A DNA stretch of 64,000 bases from Pycnococcus provasolii (GCA_049487715.1 CP150550.1:310001-374000); one strand, 5' to 3'. Counted from the stretch's first letter, positions 21,030 to 31,220 are shown. Translations and numbers: made by a program. Notes: generated by a model from the letters alone, not told the origin.

Positions 21030-22824
21030 GCGAAGAAAACAAGTTGCCAGGTCCTGCTCAGTCTTACTGGGACTTACGCCATGCGTGCGTCAAAGTCATG
21101 AACCGGCTATCGCGCGATCCTAAGCGAGCACCGCTTGAAAAAGTGGATGCAGGTTCGCGCGTGAACGCGCCGACGCCATTGTGGATGGTGACAAAGGTTA
21201 TTCAAGAAAGGAAGAGTAACCCAGAGTTAAATCAACGAGAACTTTCAGATAAGGTTGGTCTTCCACGCACAACAGTTCGGGGCATTCTCCAACAAGAACA
21301 AGATGGTGGCGCCCTGCGCATCCGCACGTCCTTCGGTGAAGATGGCCGTGAGAGGATCCTGACGGTGGAGCAAGAGAAGTTGTTGTTGGAAGTTGCGGAC
21401 GGTGCTCCGTACATTCCTGATGTTAAGCTTGTGCCTATGGCGCAAGCGAAGGACAACGCCTTTCCCGACTTGTCTAGGCGAACTCTGTACAACTATTTGT
21501 ACGTGTACTGCACACCTCCGTTTGTGATCAAGCAGACGGACGGAACAACACTAGAAAAAAACCACGTTCGCGTGTTCGACATGCACCTCGGGTACGTCGA
21601 GGGTTTTGTGAAGTGGCGCAAGTCGAATGGCGACGTCCTTATCTTCTACTTGGATGAGTTTCCTATCGCTGTTCCGTGGTGGCCGACGCACGGCAGGACG
21701 AGGAGAGGGACAACATTGCACGCAGACGCGGCGTACCGTACGACAAAGCATTCCGCGATCATGTGTGTGGGAGAGCAACACCGCATTCTTAAAGCTTTCC
21801 TTTACAAAACCGCCGTCAACGACGACAAGTACGTGGACTTCATGTTGAAAAATCAGGCCACGGATGATGCCTGCCCGTCCTTTGGTGGCGAGGCACTCGT
21901 GACGAGGCTCAAGAAAATCGCCGATGAAACAAAACAGCGCGTACTCCTGCTCGTGGACCGGCTAGGCACGTCCGGCACGAAGCACTACCCGGACAAGCAG
22001 CACTTCAACCGAAAGGTGAAGACGTCGTTTTCGCGGGATAATGGCCTCGGGTACGCGCACCTCCAGTGAAAGGCTATCTGTTCGACCCCATCGAGCCGGC
22101 GAACGGCTTGATCCAGCGCTTCGTTGAGACGAAGTGGTTTTCAGAGACGCCACGAACGACGTCGTGGGGGCACGTCGTGCCAGGCCCGGCAGACTTTGCC
22201 GAAGCCGTTGCGGCTTTCAAAGCCGCAATCTGCGACACGAACGACCAGGGAAAAAAAAACCCGTTCCCTGGATTTTATCGGTGGCGTCAGTTCAGTTTGG
22301 CGGCAAAGAAGGTGTGGGAAAAGAACGCGCACGCGCAAAAGGCAATCGCAGACCGCAAAAAAACACCAAAGGCACAGAGGTGGACGTGGGATCCAGAACG
22401 TGCGTGGGAACACGACTTCCCCTCGCGGTGGGAGGGTCTTCGGGACGACGTACCTGAGGAAAGCATGCCGCGCACTGTGCCACCACCGCCACCTCCAGCT
22501 GGCGATGTGCCTCCGCCACCACCGTTGCCATCTGAACAAGCTGTGCCACCGCCGCCACTGCCGCCACCTCCAGGTGTGCCACCGCCGCCGCCGCCACTGC
22601 CAGATTCGAAGGGGAAGCGGAAAGTCGAATGGGCGGAACTGCTGGAGTCTGAGACTGAGTCGGATCAGTCTGATGGGGACTCTGAAGGAAAGGGTCCCGG
22701 GCAGACAGGGAATCGGGCCGGTCCCTCTATTTTCACCCGATCAAGGGGGAGGTCTGATCTAGCCTCGCTCGCCCAGGCCGCCGAGGTTGCGTCTGGCGAC
22801 GACGTAGTGTTGTACGGTGACTGA
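20984..22824 (+). CDS. DDE transposase (Tc1/mariner-like) with one frame break and Pro-rich tail
   Basis: Translation from ATG 20984 gives a poly-Gly N-terminus, a helix-turn-helix (LNQRELSDKVGLPRTTVRGIL) and the DDE/D catalytic core: first Asp in IFYLDEFPI (GAT 21653), second Asp in LLLVDRLGTSG (GAC 21956). The frame stops at 22067-22069. The next frame, open from 22042, supplies the expected third acidic position in YLFDPIEPANGLIQRF, so a -1 shift is needed between about 22040 and 22070. The rest is an unusual tail with several PPPPPP blocks and an acidic Ser-rich end, stopping 12 bp before the right repeat. It may be a decayed copy, a programmed frameshift or a missed splice. Confidence 0.75.
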
Positions 22825-22836
22825 TAATTGTTGTAA

Positions 22837-22938
22837 CCAAATGAGGCCTAACATAGGTTCCGTGGAGAACAAACGGCGTCCAAAACAACCCCGAAACGGT
22901 GAAGTTATCGGGTGGGCGAGCAGTTCTTTCCAGGATAC
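22837..22938 (-). repeat. Right terminal inverted repeat (102 bp)
   Basis: Exact reverse complement of 20673-20774, followed by the TA target duplication. Confidence 0.95.
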
Positions 22939-23520
22939 TATGAGAACTGAGGAGGAAATCTCACCCTCCAGACTAGGATTTATTACAATCGTAATTGTAA
23001 TAATTAATTGTAATAACCCCTTGGTAGAACTAACCTTCTGGCCTTAAATTTCCAGTTTTTTCCATGGCGTAAGTACCTGTAGTAATTGCGTTGACGGTCA
23101 TGTTTACTGTATGGGCTTTATCAGACGACTTATCGGCTGGTATGGATGGCACCTTGCAAGTTGCCCAACTTCCAGTCCTAAATCTGCTCAGGAAATCCGG
23201 AGACCGGACAGCCGGTGAGGACTTCCGACTTCCGAGGACGTCTTTTTTAGTTTTCGTAGGGAGAGGAGCTGAGGAGGTTGGCGACATACCACTAAAGGTT
23301 ATGCGCGACTCGAATGAGCGTCATGGACGACGTATGTAGTACTAATGTACCGATACATGTACCTTAAACCGTACAGTACAGTACATAGGCGGCCAAAGTC
23401 TTGCTGGTACGATACCTGTACCGGCTCGCCGGCACGTAAAGTACGTACCGATTCTTTTTTTCTCATTTTTTTTATGAAACCTTTTTTAGGTTAGTTTTTT
23501 TTTGTAAAAAATATAAAATA
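22939..23520. other. AT-richer intergenic region with GTAC cluster
   Basis: Near 22985-23018 there are palindromic TAATTGTAAT blocks. From 23339 to 23448 the tetramer GTAC occurs ten times. Poly-T runs precede the end of the ARL16 gene. No gene is supported. Confidence 0.6.
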
Positions 23521-24181
23521 TTATGACACTGTGTCGTCGACGCCCTCCATGCCGTGCTCTATAATCCACTCCACAATCACGCTCAAACCAGTGCCGTCAA
23601 AAGCACTCACCTCCGTCGTGTACAGCTTACCAGGACGCGCGTTGTACAGAAAGTCCAACTGGAACACACTCTCGAGCTCCGCGCGAGGCATGCCGCAAGG
23701 AAGGTCGCGCTTGTTAAACACGAGCAAGACGGGCTTGTGCTCCATACCAGGCTGAGCAAGACAGTCCAACAAGTCCATCACCGAGTTGCCCACGGAGCTT
23801 GGCGTGCTCGCGTCGACGACGTACATCAAAAGGTTGCTGCGCGACAAGTACTGTCTCCACAGCGATACCATGGAACCGCCAACCTCGCGGAGCTCCACTT
23901 TGTGACGCATACCCTTGACCTTCGTCGTATGCAAGTCCACGCCAACCGTCGGCACCGTCCCACCAGTGACATTCTCCGCAAGTTGTCCGGTCTTTAGCAA
24001 AACTGTGGAAAGTGTGTGTTTGGGGAGGAGGGGGAGTGGGCTGTGTGAGTGCGTGCTTTTTCTTTCACTTACTTTCCGCGTTTTGTGAAGAAGCAAGCAT
24101 GCGCGTACTTGTGAGGTGTCGTATGAGCAGCGTCTTGCCGCTGTCTGTTGAGCCGAGAACCAGCACCTTCGCGTCCCTCAT
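23521..24181 (-). CDS. ARL16: ARL16-like small GTPase, two exons
   Basis: Exons 24181-24073 and 24002-23521 join in phase (GAA A|TT) to give a 196-aa protein reading NAE-ILLKTGQ. The P-loop GSTDSGKTLL is near residues 10-19. TVPTVGVDL is the switch I/G2 region. The G3 box is REVGGSM rather than DxxGQ, and the G4 box is NKRDLPC. These deviations and the LPC motif match ARL16, an ARF-like GTPase connected with ciliary protein export in animals. There is no N-terminal amphipathic helix or myristoylation glycine. A GTP hydrolysis defect is inferred from the missing Gln in G3. The ATG at 24181 follows an in-frame stretch without earlier ATG. Confidence 0.85.
24003..24072 (-). other. Spliceosomal intron (70 bp) in the ARL16 gene
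   Basis: On the minus strand the donor is GTAAGTG and the acceptor is TTTCCACAG. It interrupts the segment between the P-loop helix and switch I. Confidence 0.88.
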
Positions 24182-24436
24182 GACGCCAGGGGAGCAAGAG
24201 AACCGACCTGACGAGCGAATGGGAGCAAGAGGCAGCGGCCCGGCGAGCCTGCGGGGTTGCAAGTTAGTTGCCTACGAGAAAAGGGGGAAGGAACCCACGG
24301 AAGCACGGAGCGAGACACACAAGGACACAACAAAGAGCCGCGACCGGCGACTGGGCGACAAAGAGGCCGACCACCCCAGGCAGCCTGGGGGGCCGCTTGC
24401 AAGACCACAACGTGTACACACCCACGAGACCCTGAC

Positions 24437-24469
24437 AACCCTAACCCTAACCCTAACCCTAACCCTAAT
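24437..24469 (-). repeat. Interstitial telomere-type repeat, five units
   Basis: Five perfect CCCTAA units on the plus strand (TTAGGG on the minus strand) between two divergent genes: 256 bp upstream of the ARL16 start and about 97 bp upstream of the small gene at 24566. Confidence 0.95.
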
Positions 24470-24565
24470 CGTGCGTGTTCTTAGCATTGGTTTGGGCAGA
24501 TTTTTCATAACGTTCCGACGGCTTAAGCCACCACCGCGCATCAACGCACAAAGGAAATAGTCACC

Positions 24566-24835
24566 ATGGGACGTTTTAATAGAAAGAACTTACTGCGACG
24601 CCGCGAGGAAGCGATAGCAGAGCTTGTGCGCTGCGAAGCAATAGAAGAGTCAGCTTACCAGCAGGCGCAGACCACACGTGAGCGGTCACGAAAACGTCGC
24701 AAAGGTGGTGCAGCGCAGCAGGTCTCTACGAGGCTGAGCCGCGAGGACGAGGAAGCAGAGCTCGCTCGCTGCGAAGCGGCGGCGGAGGAAGCTAAACAGC
24801 AGGCGGACGCTGCATTTGAGAGTAGTGATTTATGA
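24566..24835 (+). CDS. Small charged helical protein with internal duplication, unknown function
   Basis: An 89-aa ORF with a favourable start context (CACCATGGG). Two related segments, EEAIAELVRCEAIEESAYQQA (about residues 14-34) and DEEAELARCEAAAEEAKQQA (about 61-80), are separated by a basic linker RERSRKRRKGG. Each has one Cys in the pattern RCEA and should form a helix. The linker could act as a nuclear localisation signal. I do not recognise a family. It diverges from ARL16 across a telomere-type tract and converges on the DNAJB13-like gene, with 33 bp between stops. Confidence 0.45.
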   Translation: MGRFNRKNLLRRREEAIAELVRCEAIEESAYQQAQTTRERSRKRRKGGAAQQVSTRLSREDEEAELARCEAAAEEAKQQADAAFESSDL

Positions 24836-24868
24836 ATAAGCCGACTTCTTACACACGTTGCGTCAAAT

Positions 24869-25981
24869 TTACTTCTCCGACGGGTAAGCATTCGCCCAGC
24901 CCTTCACCTCGTCCTTGTAGGCGTGCAGGTACGCCTTGATGGCCGCATCCTGCTCTGGGATGGGCTTGGGCGGCGCGTAGAATGCGCTCTTCAACAGCAA
25001 CTTCTGCGTCTCCGTGAGCTGCGTGGGGAAGAAGATGTCGAAGACGATGTGCATGTCGCCGCGAGGTCCAGCGGCCGCAGCGCGACCACGTGCCAGCGCC
25101 TCCTCCGGCGTCGCCACCGCGCCGCTGTCGGCGCTCGTGTCCATCACGGGAAGACCCTCTCCCTTAATGGTCTTCGTCGTGCCAGGCTCGATGATCTTCG
25201 TGAACGGGATCGTAAGCGTGGTGCCATCAATCTTGGTGATGGTAAGCGTCGTGCCGATGAGCGCTTCGTGGATGGGAATGCTCACGGGGTAAATCAAGTC
25301 AGCACCTCGCCGCTGGAACTTCTCGTGCTTCAGCTGCTTCACGACGTACACCACAGGTCCCTGCTTTGTGGTGGGCGTCACGTTCGCGCTCTCGTCGAAG
25401 ACGAAGCGTGTTTTGTCGGGCGTGCCAGGCTTGACGTACACCGCGAACTCCACCGGAGTCTCGGCAATTTCTGGCACCGAGCCAGGCGTCACAAGCGTCT
25501 TGCGCGTGAACTCCACCTTTTTCACACATCCGAAGTAGATCTCCTCAAGAGTTAGCGGCAGCTCGTACGTCTTCTGCTTGCCAGGCTTGAGCTCAGGCTT
25601 CATGGTGAGCGCCTGGAACGCACCCTGGATGTTGTTCAATGCTGTGAACGGGTTCTTTGTTCCGAAAAACTCCTCGAAGATGGCGAGGGGATCGCTGCTG
25701 AACGTGTAAAAGCCTCCCTTGACACCGCCGCGTCCGTCACTCACCCCATCCTTGAGACCCTCCTCGCCGTACAGGTCGAAGAATCCCTTGAGCTTTGGTT
25801 GGCTCAGAACGTCGTACGCCTCCGACACCCGCATCCATGCGACGCTCGCCTCCGGGCTCGCATCCTGGTCCGGGTGGTACTTAAGGCTGAGCTTTCGGTA
25901 CGCGCGCTTGATGTCCGTCGTGCTCGCGACGCGCGTCAGGCCGAGGTCGTCGTAGTAGTCGACACCCGGTCCCACGACCAT
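24869..25981 (-). CDS. DNAJB13: DNAJB13/RSP16-like HSP40 co-chaperone
   Basis: A 370-aa type II DnaJ protein. The J domain starts at VDYYDDLGLTR with HPD at residues 36-38, then AYDVLSQPKLKGFFDLYGEEGLKDGV. The linker is VKGGFYTFSSDPLAIFEEFFGTKNPF rather than a long G/F region; this, together with LEEIYFGCVKKVEFTRK and the C-terminal DIFFPTQLTETQKLLL, fits the DNAJB13 group, which is radial spoke protein 16 in Chlamydomonas flagella. An insertion (about residues 310-335) with Ala-rich sequence precedes the last conserved block. The start is the first ATG directly before the J domain; the upstream frame is open but has no ATG that looks genuine. Together with ARL16 it suggests the organism has cilia. 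Confidence 0.83.
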   Translation of the reverse strand: MVVGPGVDYYDDLGLTRVASTTDIKRAYRKLSLKYHPDQDASPEASVAWMRVSEAYDVLSQPKLKGFFDLYGEEGLKDGVSDGRGGVKGGFYTFSSDPLAIFEEFFGTKNPFTALNNIQGAFQALTMKPELKPGKQKTYELPLTLEEIYFGCVKKVEFTRKTLVTPGSVPEIAETPVEFAVYVKPGTPDKTRFVFDESANVTPTTKQGPVVYVVKQLKHEKFQRRGADLIYPVSIPIHEALIGTTLTITKIDGTTLTIPFTKIIEPGTTKTIKGEGLPVMDTSADSGAVATPEEALARGRAAAAGPRGDMHIVFDIFFPTQLTETQKLLLKSAFYAPPKPIPEQDAAIKAYLHAYKDEVKGWANAYPSEK

Positions 25982-27192
25982 CTTCTGTGCTCTTCTGTGA
26001 AATAATACACGAAACTCCCGATAGAAAGCTCGAGCTCTCTCAAGTGCGTGAAGAGAGCGCCGTTCGTGCCTTGACCTTACGCGTAAGCACCTCGGTTGGT
26101 GTGTACTGTACTGTCTTTGACGCCTTTGACGCGACACGCACAGCCGACTTCGACAACAACAGCGAGCGACAAGCAGCGGCGACAAAGGAGCCTCGCACCT
26201 ACCGTACCCCAACTGTTGGGCTGCGCACCCCGACTTCGAGCGCCTCGTCCCCGGCCGCACCTACTAATAAGGTGAAGAACCAGGCAACCTAGTACTACCC
26301 TACGGCGTGGCGTTGCTGCGTTGGTTCTCGCGCTGAGAGAGGTCTCGATGCTACGAGTAGGAAGAGGAAGAGGAAGAGGAAAGGAACAGTGCAATGCACG
26401 CTGATGATCGCCCGCGCTGATCGCCAAAACACTCGCCAAACAGCCGGCCGAGGCTTGGAGGCTCATCGAGTCGAGGAACAGTGCCAGCAGTGTCGATCAA
26501 CTCCTACAAGTACTGCATCAAGGAAGTTGTTGCGCGCAGAGAGAGCACTGCGAAGAGGCACCGGTACATACAGGAGACGTGATGCCCAATTGCCCATCGC
26601 CTTGGTGGAGAGTCGGAATGGCCTCAGGCATCAGGCCGGCCGGCCTCACTCAGGCAACAGGCAGGAAGGATGCATCGGTCTTCCTCCAGCCACCTGCCAG
26701 TCATCGATGGGTTGACCGGTCGGACTTGTGAGCCTGTGAGGGTGGGAGGCATCGGCTTGCTGGCCCATCCCCTCGAGGCCATCCCCTCCCCTCGACCAGG
26801 TCCGTCGACCAGGTCCGTCACTCCGTCGACCACAGGTCGTCATCACAGGTCGCAGACTCGCAGGAAGATCCAATTTAAGCTGTGAAGGTAGGTAAGCTTA
26901 GGACCTAAAGTCCAAGCCAGCTGACAAGCCAGCAGCCTTCTTCGATTATTCGGGGTTAGGTGAAGGGGGACGAGGGATTGCTAATTGTTCGGGGTTTGTT
27001 TTGGGTCCGGAGTTTCCCGCTCCCGGCCATCCATCCCTGGGAGGATTTCGAGTTGCCTCTCTACGCACGCCTATCACCTGCGCTGTGTAGCCTGTCGCCT
27101 GCGCCTCGTTGCGCAACCACTGCCTCTGTAGCGCTGTATGTAGCGGCCGCTCTGGTTTCAAATGCACAAGCTAGTTCTAAGGTAACAGACAC
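25982..27192. other. Divergent intergenic region (1.2 kb) with short direct repeats
   Basis: The stretch contains a GGCCGGCC-rich spot near 26635-26645 and a doubled ACCAGGTCCGTCG motif near 26798-26820. GGAAGA repeats lie at 26358-26382. Short ORFs on both strands are overlapping and unconvincing. Confidence 0.55.
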
Positions 27193-29949
27193 ATGACGAC
27201 ACTGGCCGACAGCACCGCCACGCTGGCGACGCTCGCGACACTCATACGCAAGGCAACTCATACGTCGTCAGCTGGACCTGCTGACTTAGACGTCGTTTCC
27301 CTGATGGAGGCTTGGACGGCCGCCTTTCAGCAGTACGAAGGAAGCGCGACGATTCCGGCGATGGCGTGCGATGCCAGGTACGTCAAGGCGGTCGCTGCAC
27401 ACGCGAAGCAAGCGGTCGACGCACATACGCGCGACGCAAGGCGGGTGGCGCTCGCGACGCGCAACGCTGTGAGTGCCGACGTGCAGGCTGCAAGAGTGCG
27501 CGCACAGGCGGTGGCGCATGCCTGGGACATGCGAAGGTACGCCATGGTTGGACTGGAGCAGGAGCAGGCGGCGTGGCTGGAAGATACCATGAAGCGTGGC
27601 GTCAACACCGCAAACGCTGCTCTCGATAGAGCGAGCAGGGAGGTGCAGCTCGTAGCACGAGCCGTGACCAAGGCTAGAGACGACGCAAGAACCGCTGCGG
27701 AGGATGCGGCGAGGGAAGTTGGTGCCGCACACGTGCTCGACGCATTTCTGCTCAGCCTGCAGCGCGACCTGTCTACGGGCGTCGAGTTTGACAGTGACGG
27801 GATGTCGCGGCAGTCAACAAATCCTGCGATTCAGCTCGCGGTTGTTGAGTCGCCCGCGCTAGGGCGTGCTGCCGCCGCGCTTGTCGCCGAAGTTGACGGT
27901 GGATCGTCCTGGCGAGTTCGTGCAACGCTTCGTGTCGCCAATGCTGCAACCGAGGACGAACTCGTTGCAATCGCCGCCGCACATACGCCCACGGCACCCA
28001 CGACGCGTGCGCGTACTGTTGCAGGCGCTGCATCCGCATCCAAGCCAACTTGGAGAAGCGCTTTGCTGCCGCTCGAGCCCGGCGGGTGCGACCTGCTTGT
28101 CTCTCTGCTCCGGCATGGCGTTCCACCAGATTTGACCGACGGCGAAGTACAGAAGCGTGTGCACACTCGACTATGCCGCACATTCCCGTCGGGCACTCGG
28201 CCGTGCCCAACTGGATCTGCGACGGGTGCGGCGATGAGCTCGCGCTGCGTCGCCTGGCTGCAGCCTCGTGCTCCCGCTTGCGACGCTCGCGTTTTCTTCT
28301 GCGTTGAGGCTCGTATTCTACTTGGCGGCGATGACCTGAATGCGCCGCGCGAACTTGTCGCACGAACGCGCACCGATCCCGATGTTCGTACGGCAGTCGA
28401 GGCAATCATGGACGGTGAGGCGCGGCTGCGCGCCCTTGCTCGCAAGGTCGTCACGGGTGATTCTGCGGAGGGATCAACGACGAGTTTTGATTTGATCGAA
28501 TGCGCTGTCGTGCACCAGAACTTGGAATCAGCACGAGGACATTCACGCGTCGTGCGATTGCATCTTGCACCTGCAAACACCGCCCGACTTCTTGAGCACC
28601 CACTCGCGGCGCCTGCTCGACTTTCGCCAGCCACCGCTTCACTTGTGGATGAAATTGGCGGTCACGCATCTTTGAAGGCTGACGCTGTACCAAAGCTGTT
28701 TTTGCTCTCCTCACCTCCCGGCGATTACGAATACGAGTTTGACAGTGACGACGGCGAGAATGAACAGGACGACATCGAATATGACGCGGAAGATGAATTC
28801 GCCCAAACGCCGCAGTGCAGACGATGGCCAGCCGCGCACACGCGGGTGTTGACTCTTTCTTCGCTGGCTGTGCGCGAACTCATTGCCTGCTATGCTCTGC
28901 GCTCTTCGGATGCTCCCACGGCGGAGGATGCGTGGCCCGTGGCGGCACGCGACCACGCGTCGTTGGCCGTCTGCTGGAATGCGGGAGCGCGTGCACGAAA
29001 GCACGACGGCACGGGCTATCCCCGGGTGGCACTCATACTTTCTCTCGCACTGAATTGTGGCTCTGTATCGTACGATGACGAAATGTGTGCCTTCTCAGGG
29101 TGTGGGGCGAAGGCTGTTACCACTGCGACGTTCACGTCGGGCCGCGGCGCTCGACTGTGCGCACTGCATCGTGCAGTTACTGGAGGTGCCTTGTCGCGTG
29201 CCTCTGCTCCCGCTTCAGCGCGTAAGTCTGCCGCGACGCAAGGAATGAGGGGGCGAGAGCCGTCCGTCAGGCTGGGACCGGCGTCGCGAACGAGGCCCAA
29301 GTCGGCAGTAACGGAAGAAAGGCAGCCATTGGATGCCGACGTTTGGGATGATCGTCGCGAAAGGCTTTGGATTCCGCGTGCTAATGCGAAAGGTGCCTCA
29401 ACGACCCGGGCGTCGAGCGAAGGAGCATTCGATACTGCGGCCAAGCTTGCGAATGTGCGTGCTTTGGCATGCGAATCAGATCTCGCAGCTGCACTTCTGT
29501 CTCGTCGTGGTTTGGAAACTCCGTGGCCTATCCCTGGTGCTATTGAAGATGCACGAGTGCAGCTTGAGAATCTCCTTGCTTGCATGGGGAGCAATTCACA
29601 ATCGTCTCATTCAGGTGGGAGCTTAGGTGGCATACCCGCCGGTGCGTCTCGGCTCTGTGCCTTCCGCGATCAAGTGGATCGCCTCTCTCGCACCGAGTCG
29701 CGTCTTTCCGACGCTGTGGAGATGGAGCGTGCCGTGCTCGGCGGGCTTCGCGACGCGTGCAGTACCGCTTCCAACGGCATACTTCCTCGCATATCCCCAT
29801 CCGAGGATGACGTCGAGCTCTCGCGTGCTGTGCTCGCTGCACTCGCCCGTTACAGCGAACATGGAACGGTTCGCGGCGTCGGCGAAAATTTGGCGGACGG
29901 TGGATCTGACGAGTCGTCCGAAGCATCGTCGTACGGCGTTGACATGTAA
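27193..29949 (+). CDS. Large protein of unknown function with Cys-rich segment
   Basis: The single frame encodes 918 aa from an ATG in ACACATGACG. The first 200 residues are Ala/Arg-rich helices. Near residues 515-530 there is an acidic stretch (EYEFDSDDGENEQDD). Around 29085-29165 is a possible zinc site CAFSGCGAKAVTT...LCALH. Between about 28160 and 28310 the main frame becomes Pro/Cys/Arg-rich, while the +2 frame reads MPHIPVGHSAVPNWICDGCG followed by DELALRRL, which looks more like protein and has a CxxC. Two compensating indels or local alternative coding are possible. The C-terminal part (from 29250) is a low-complexity tail with helical segments. I recognise no family. Confidence 0.6.
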   Translation: MTTLADSTATLATLATLIRKATHTSSAGPADLDVVSLMEAWTAAFQQYEGSATIPAMACDARYVKAVAAHAKQAVDAHTRDARRVALATRNAVSADVQAARVRAQAVAHAWDMRRYAMVGLEQEQAAWLEDTMKRGVNTANAALDRASREVQLVARAVTKARDDARTAAEDAAREVGAAHVLDAFLLSLQRDLSTGVEFDSDGMSRQSTNPAIQLAVVESPALGRAAAALVAEVDGGSSWRVRATLRVANAATEDELVAIAAAHTPTAPTTRARTVAGAASASKPTWRSALLPLEPGGCDLLVSLLRHGVPPDLTDGEVQKRVHTRLCRTFPSGTRPCPTGSATGAAMSSRCVAWLQPRAPACDARVFFCVEARILLGGDDLNAPRELVARTRTDPDVRTAVEAIMDGEARLRALARKVVTGDSAEGSTTSFDLIECAVVHQNLESARGHSRVVRLHLAPANTARLLEHPLAAPARLSPATASLVDEIGGHASLKADAVPKLFLLSSPPGDYEYEFDSDDGENEQDDIEYDAEDEFAQTPQCRRWPAAHTRVLTLSSLAVRELIACYALRSSDAPTAEDAWPVAARDHASLAVCWNAGARARKHDGTGYPRVALILSLALNCGSVSYDDEMCAFSGCGAKAVTTATFTSGRGARLCALHRAVTGGALSRASAPASARKSAATQGMRGREPSVRLGPASRTRPKSAVTEERQPLDADVWDDRRERLWIPRANAKGASTTRASSEGAFDTAAKLANVRALACESDLAAALLSRRGLETPWPIPGAIEDARVQLENLLACMGSNSQSSHSGGSLGGIPAGASRLCAFRDQVDRLSRTESRLSDAVEMERAVLGGLRDACSTASNGILPRISPSEDDVELSRAVLAALARYSEHGTVRGVGENLADGGSDESSEASSYGVDM

Positions 29950-30992
29950 ACTAAGTACAAGCCTGCTTCGTTAACGCCTCAGCCTACTACGAATAGCTTC
30001 CGGTCGGAATCCCTGAACCCTGAAGTCGCGCAAACTGTGAAGAAGAGACGTCGGACGACCTGACGTTATGGCTTGAGTCTCACCTGAGGTGACCTCCTGA
30101 TTCCTAACTGAATAAGCCTGAGCCAGGGCATCGCCGTGTCACGCAGCAGGCCGGAGTGCCTTTGTGTTTCCTTCCGCCGCTCCAGGCACAAGGGGGAAGC
30201 TGTGCGCCAGGCTGGCAAGGTCAATGAAAAGGGACCCCCAGGCTGGCTGCCACCTAGGGATCTCGTTGTTAACTTTTTATCCAACCTTTACCATAGTCTA
30301 AGGTTAAGGTTAGAACGGCCAGTTTCTTGCCAGTTGCTCCATCCATCTTCTCGCCCATTCATTCCTCTTGCATGGTCTCCAATGTGGAGGGTATCAGCGG
30401 ACAGCGGAACCTTAGATTGAACAACAGTGTACAGTGGTCGAGGCGGACCAAAAAGACTCGCGGTTGCAACTTGCAACTCGCGGTTGCAACCTGCAATCCG
30501 CGGCCTACCTACACAGTATGTAAGGAATCCAAGAAGGGAAGCTTATGCAAGAGGGGATCCCCACTACATACAGCAACGGGTCCACAAGTCAACAACGAAA
30601 ACCTAAGGCCCACCTAATCACGCTGGCCTGGCAACCACCTTGGATCCCTGTTGTCTCTTGATGAAGTCGCTTGGTGTCGCGTCTCGGTCAACCTTCGGAA
30701 CGAACCAAGAGGAACGAACGGAACCGCCTCGGCGCCTCCCACACCCAAGCCAACTACTTCCTAGACTACCTTCGTGTCGTGCCGTCGTGAAAGTGGTTCG
30801 TTCCGGAAAGTAAGGTTAGTCTAAGTGAAGTCTCGGCCTTTCTCTCGGGAACCCTTCGTCTCCGGCCTCGACGACCTTCGCCCTCTCGACGACCTCCGAC
30901 GACCCACCTCGTACTCCCGCTTTGCTTTTGCTTTCTGTCCTGTCTCGTCGGAACGCAAAAGCACGGAGCCTCGGCCTCAAACTGGTTCTTAC

Positions 30993-31036
30993 TTTAAGCC
31001 TTAAGCCTTAACGGCCTTAAGCCTTAACGGCCTTTT
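30993..31036. repeat. CCTTAAG / CCTTAACGG repeat
   Basis: Alternating CCTTAAG and CCTTAACGG units, partly palindromic (CTTAAG), about 190 bp upstream of the gene at 31221. Confidence 0.75.
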
Positions 31037-31065
31037 AAAACGGGTTCCGGGTCCCGGCCTTAAGG

Positions 31066-31093
31066 AAGTAAGTAAGTAAGTGAGTAAGTAAGT
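31066..31093. repeat. AAGT tetranucleotide microsatellite
   Basis: About seven AAGT units with one GAGT variant, 130-155 bp upstream of the ATG at 31221. Confidence 0.8.
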
Positions 31094-31220
31094 CTTGTGC
31101 TTGCGTTCAACGGTACAGTTCCAATAGCTTTTCAGTTACTCCTCGTGACAGTTAAGGAAGGCCTCGTGCTTGGTTTTAAGCACCTCTCGGAGACAACTGC
31201 ACAACAAGACAACAACTGCC

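Larger units (their letters stand above)
20673..22938 (+). mobile_element. Complete Tc1/mariner-superfamily DNA transposon
   Basis: The element is 2266 bp, begins GTATCCTGG and ends CCAGGATAC, and is flanked on both sides by TA (20671-20672 and 22939-22940), the target duplication of this superfamily. Its 102-bp terminal inverted repeats are identical at every base. The inside is almost filled by a transposase gene. Perfect repeats indicate recent insertion or active homogenisation. Confidence 0.92.
29950..31220. other. Intergenic region (1.27 kb) with several short repeats
   Basis: The stretch has CGCGGTTGCAAC direct repeats at 30461-30503, TTAAGCC/TTAACGG repeats at 30993-31036 and AAGT tetranucleotides at 31066-31093. 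No convincing ORF is present. Confidence 0.6.
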
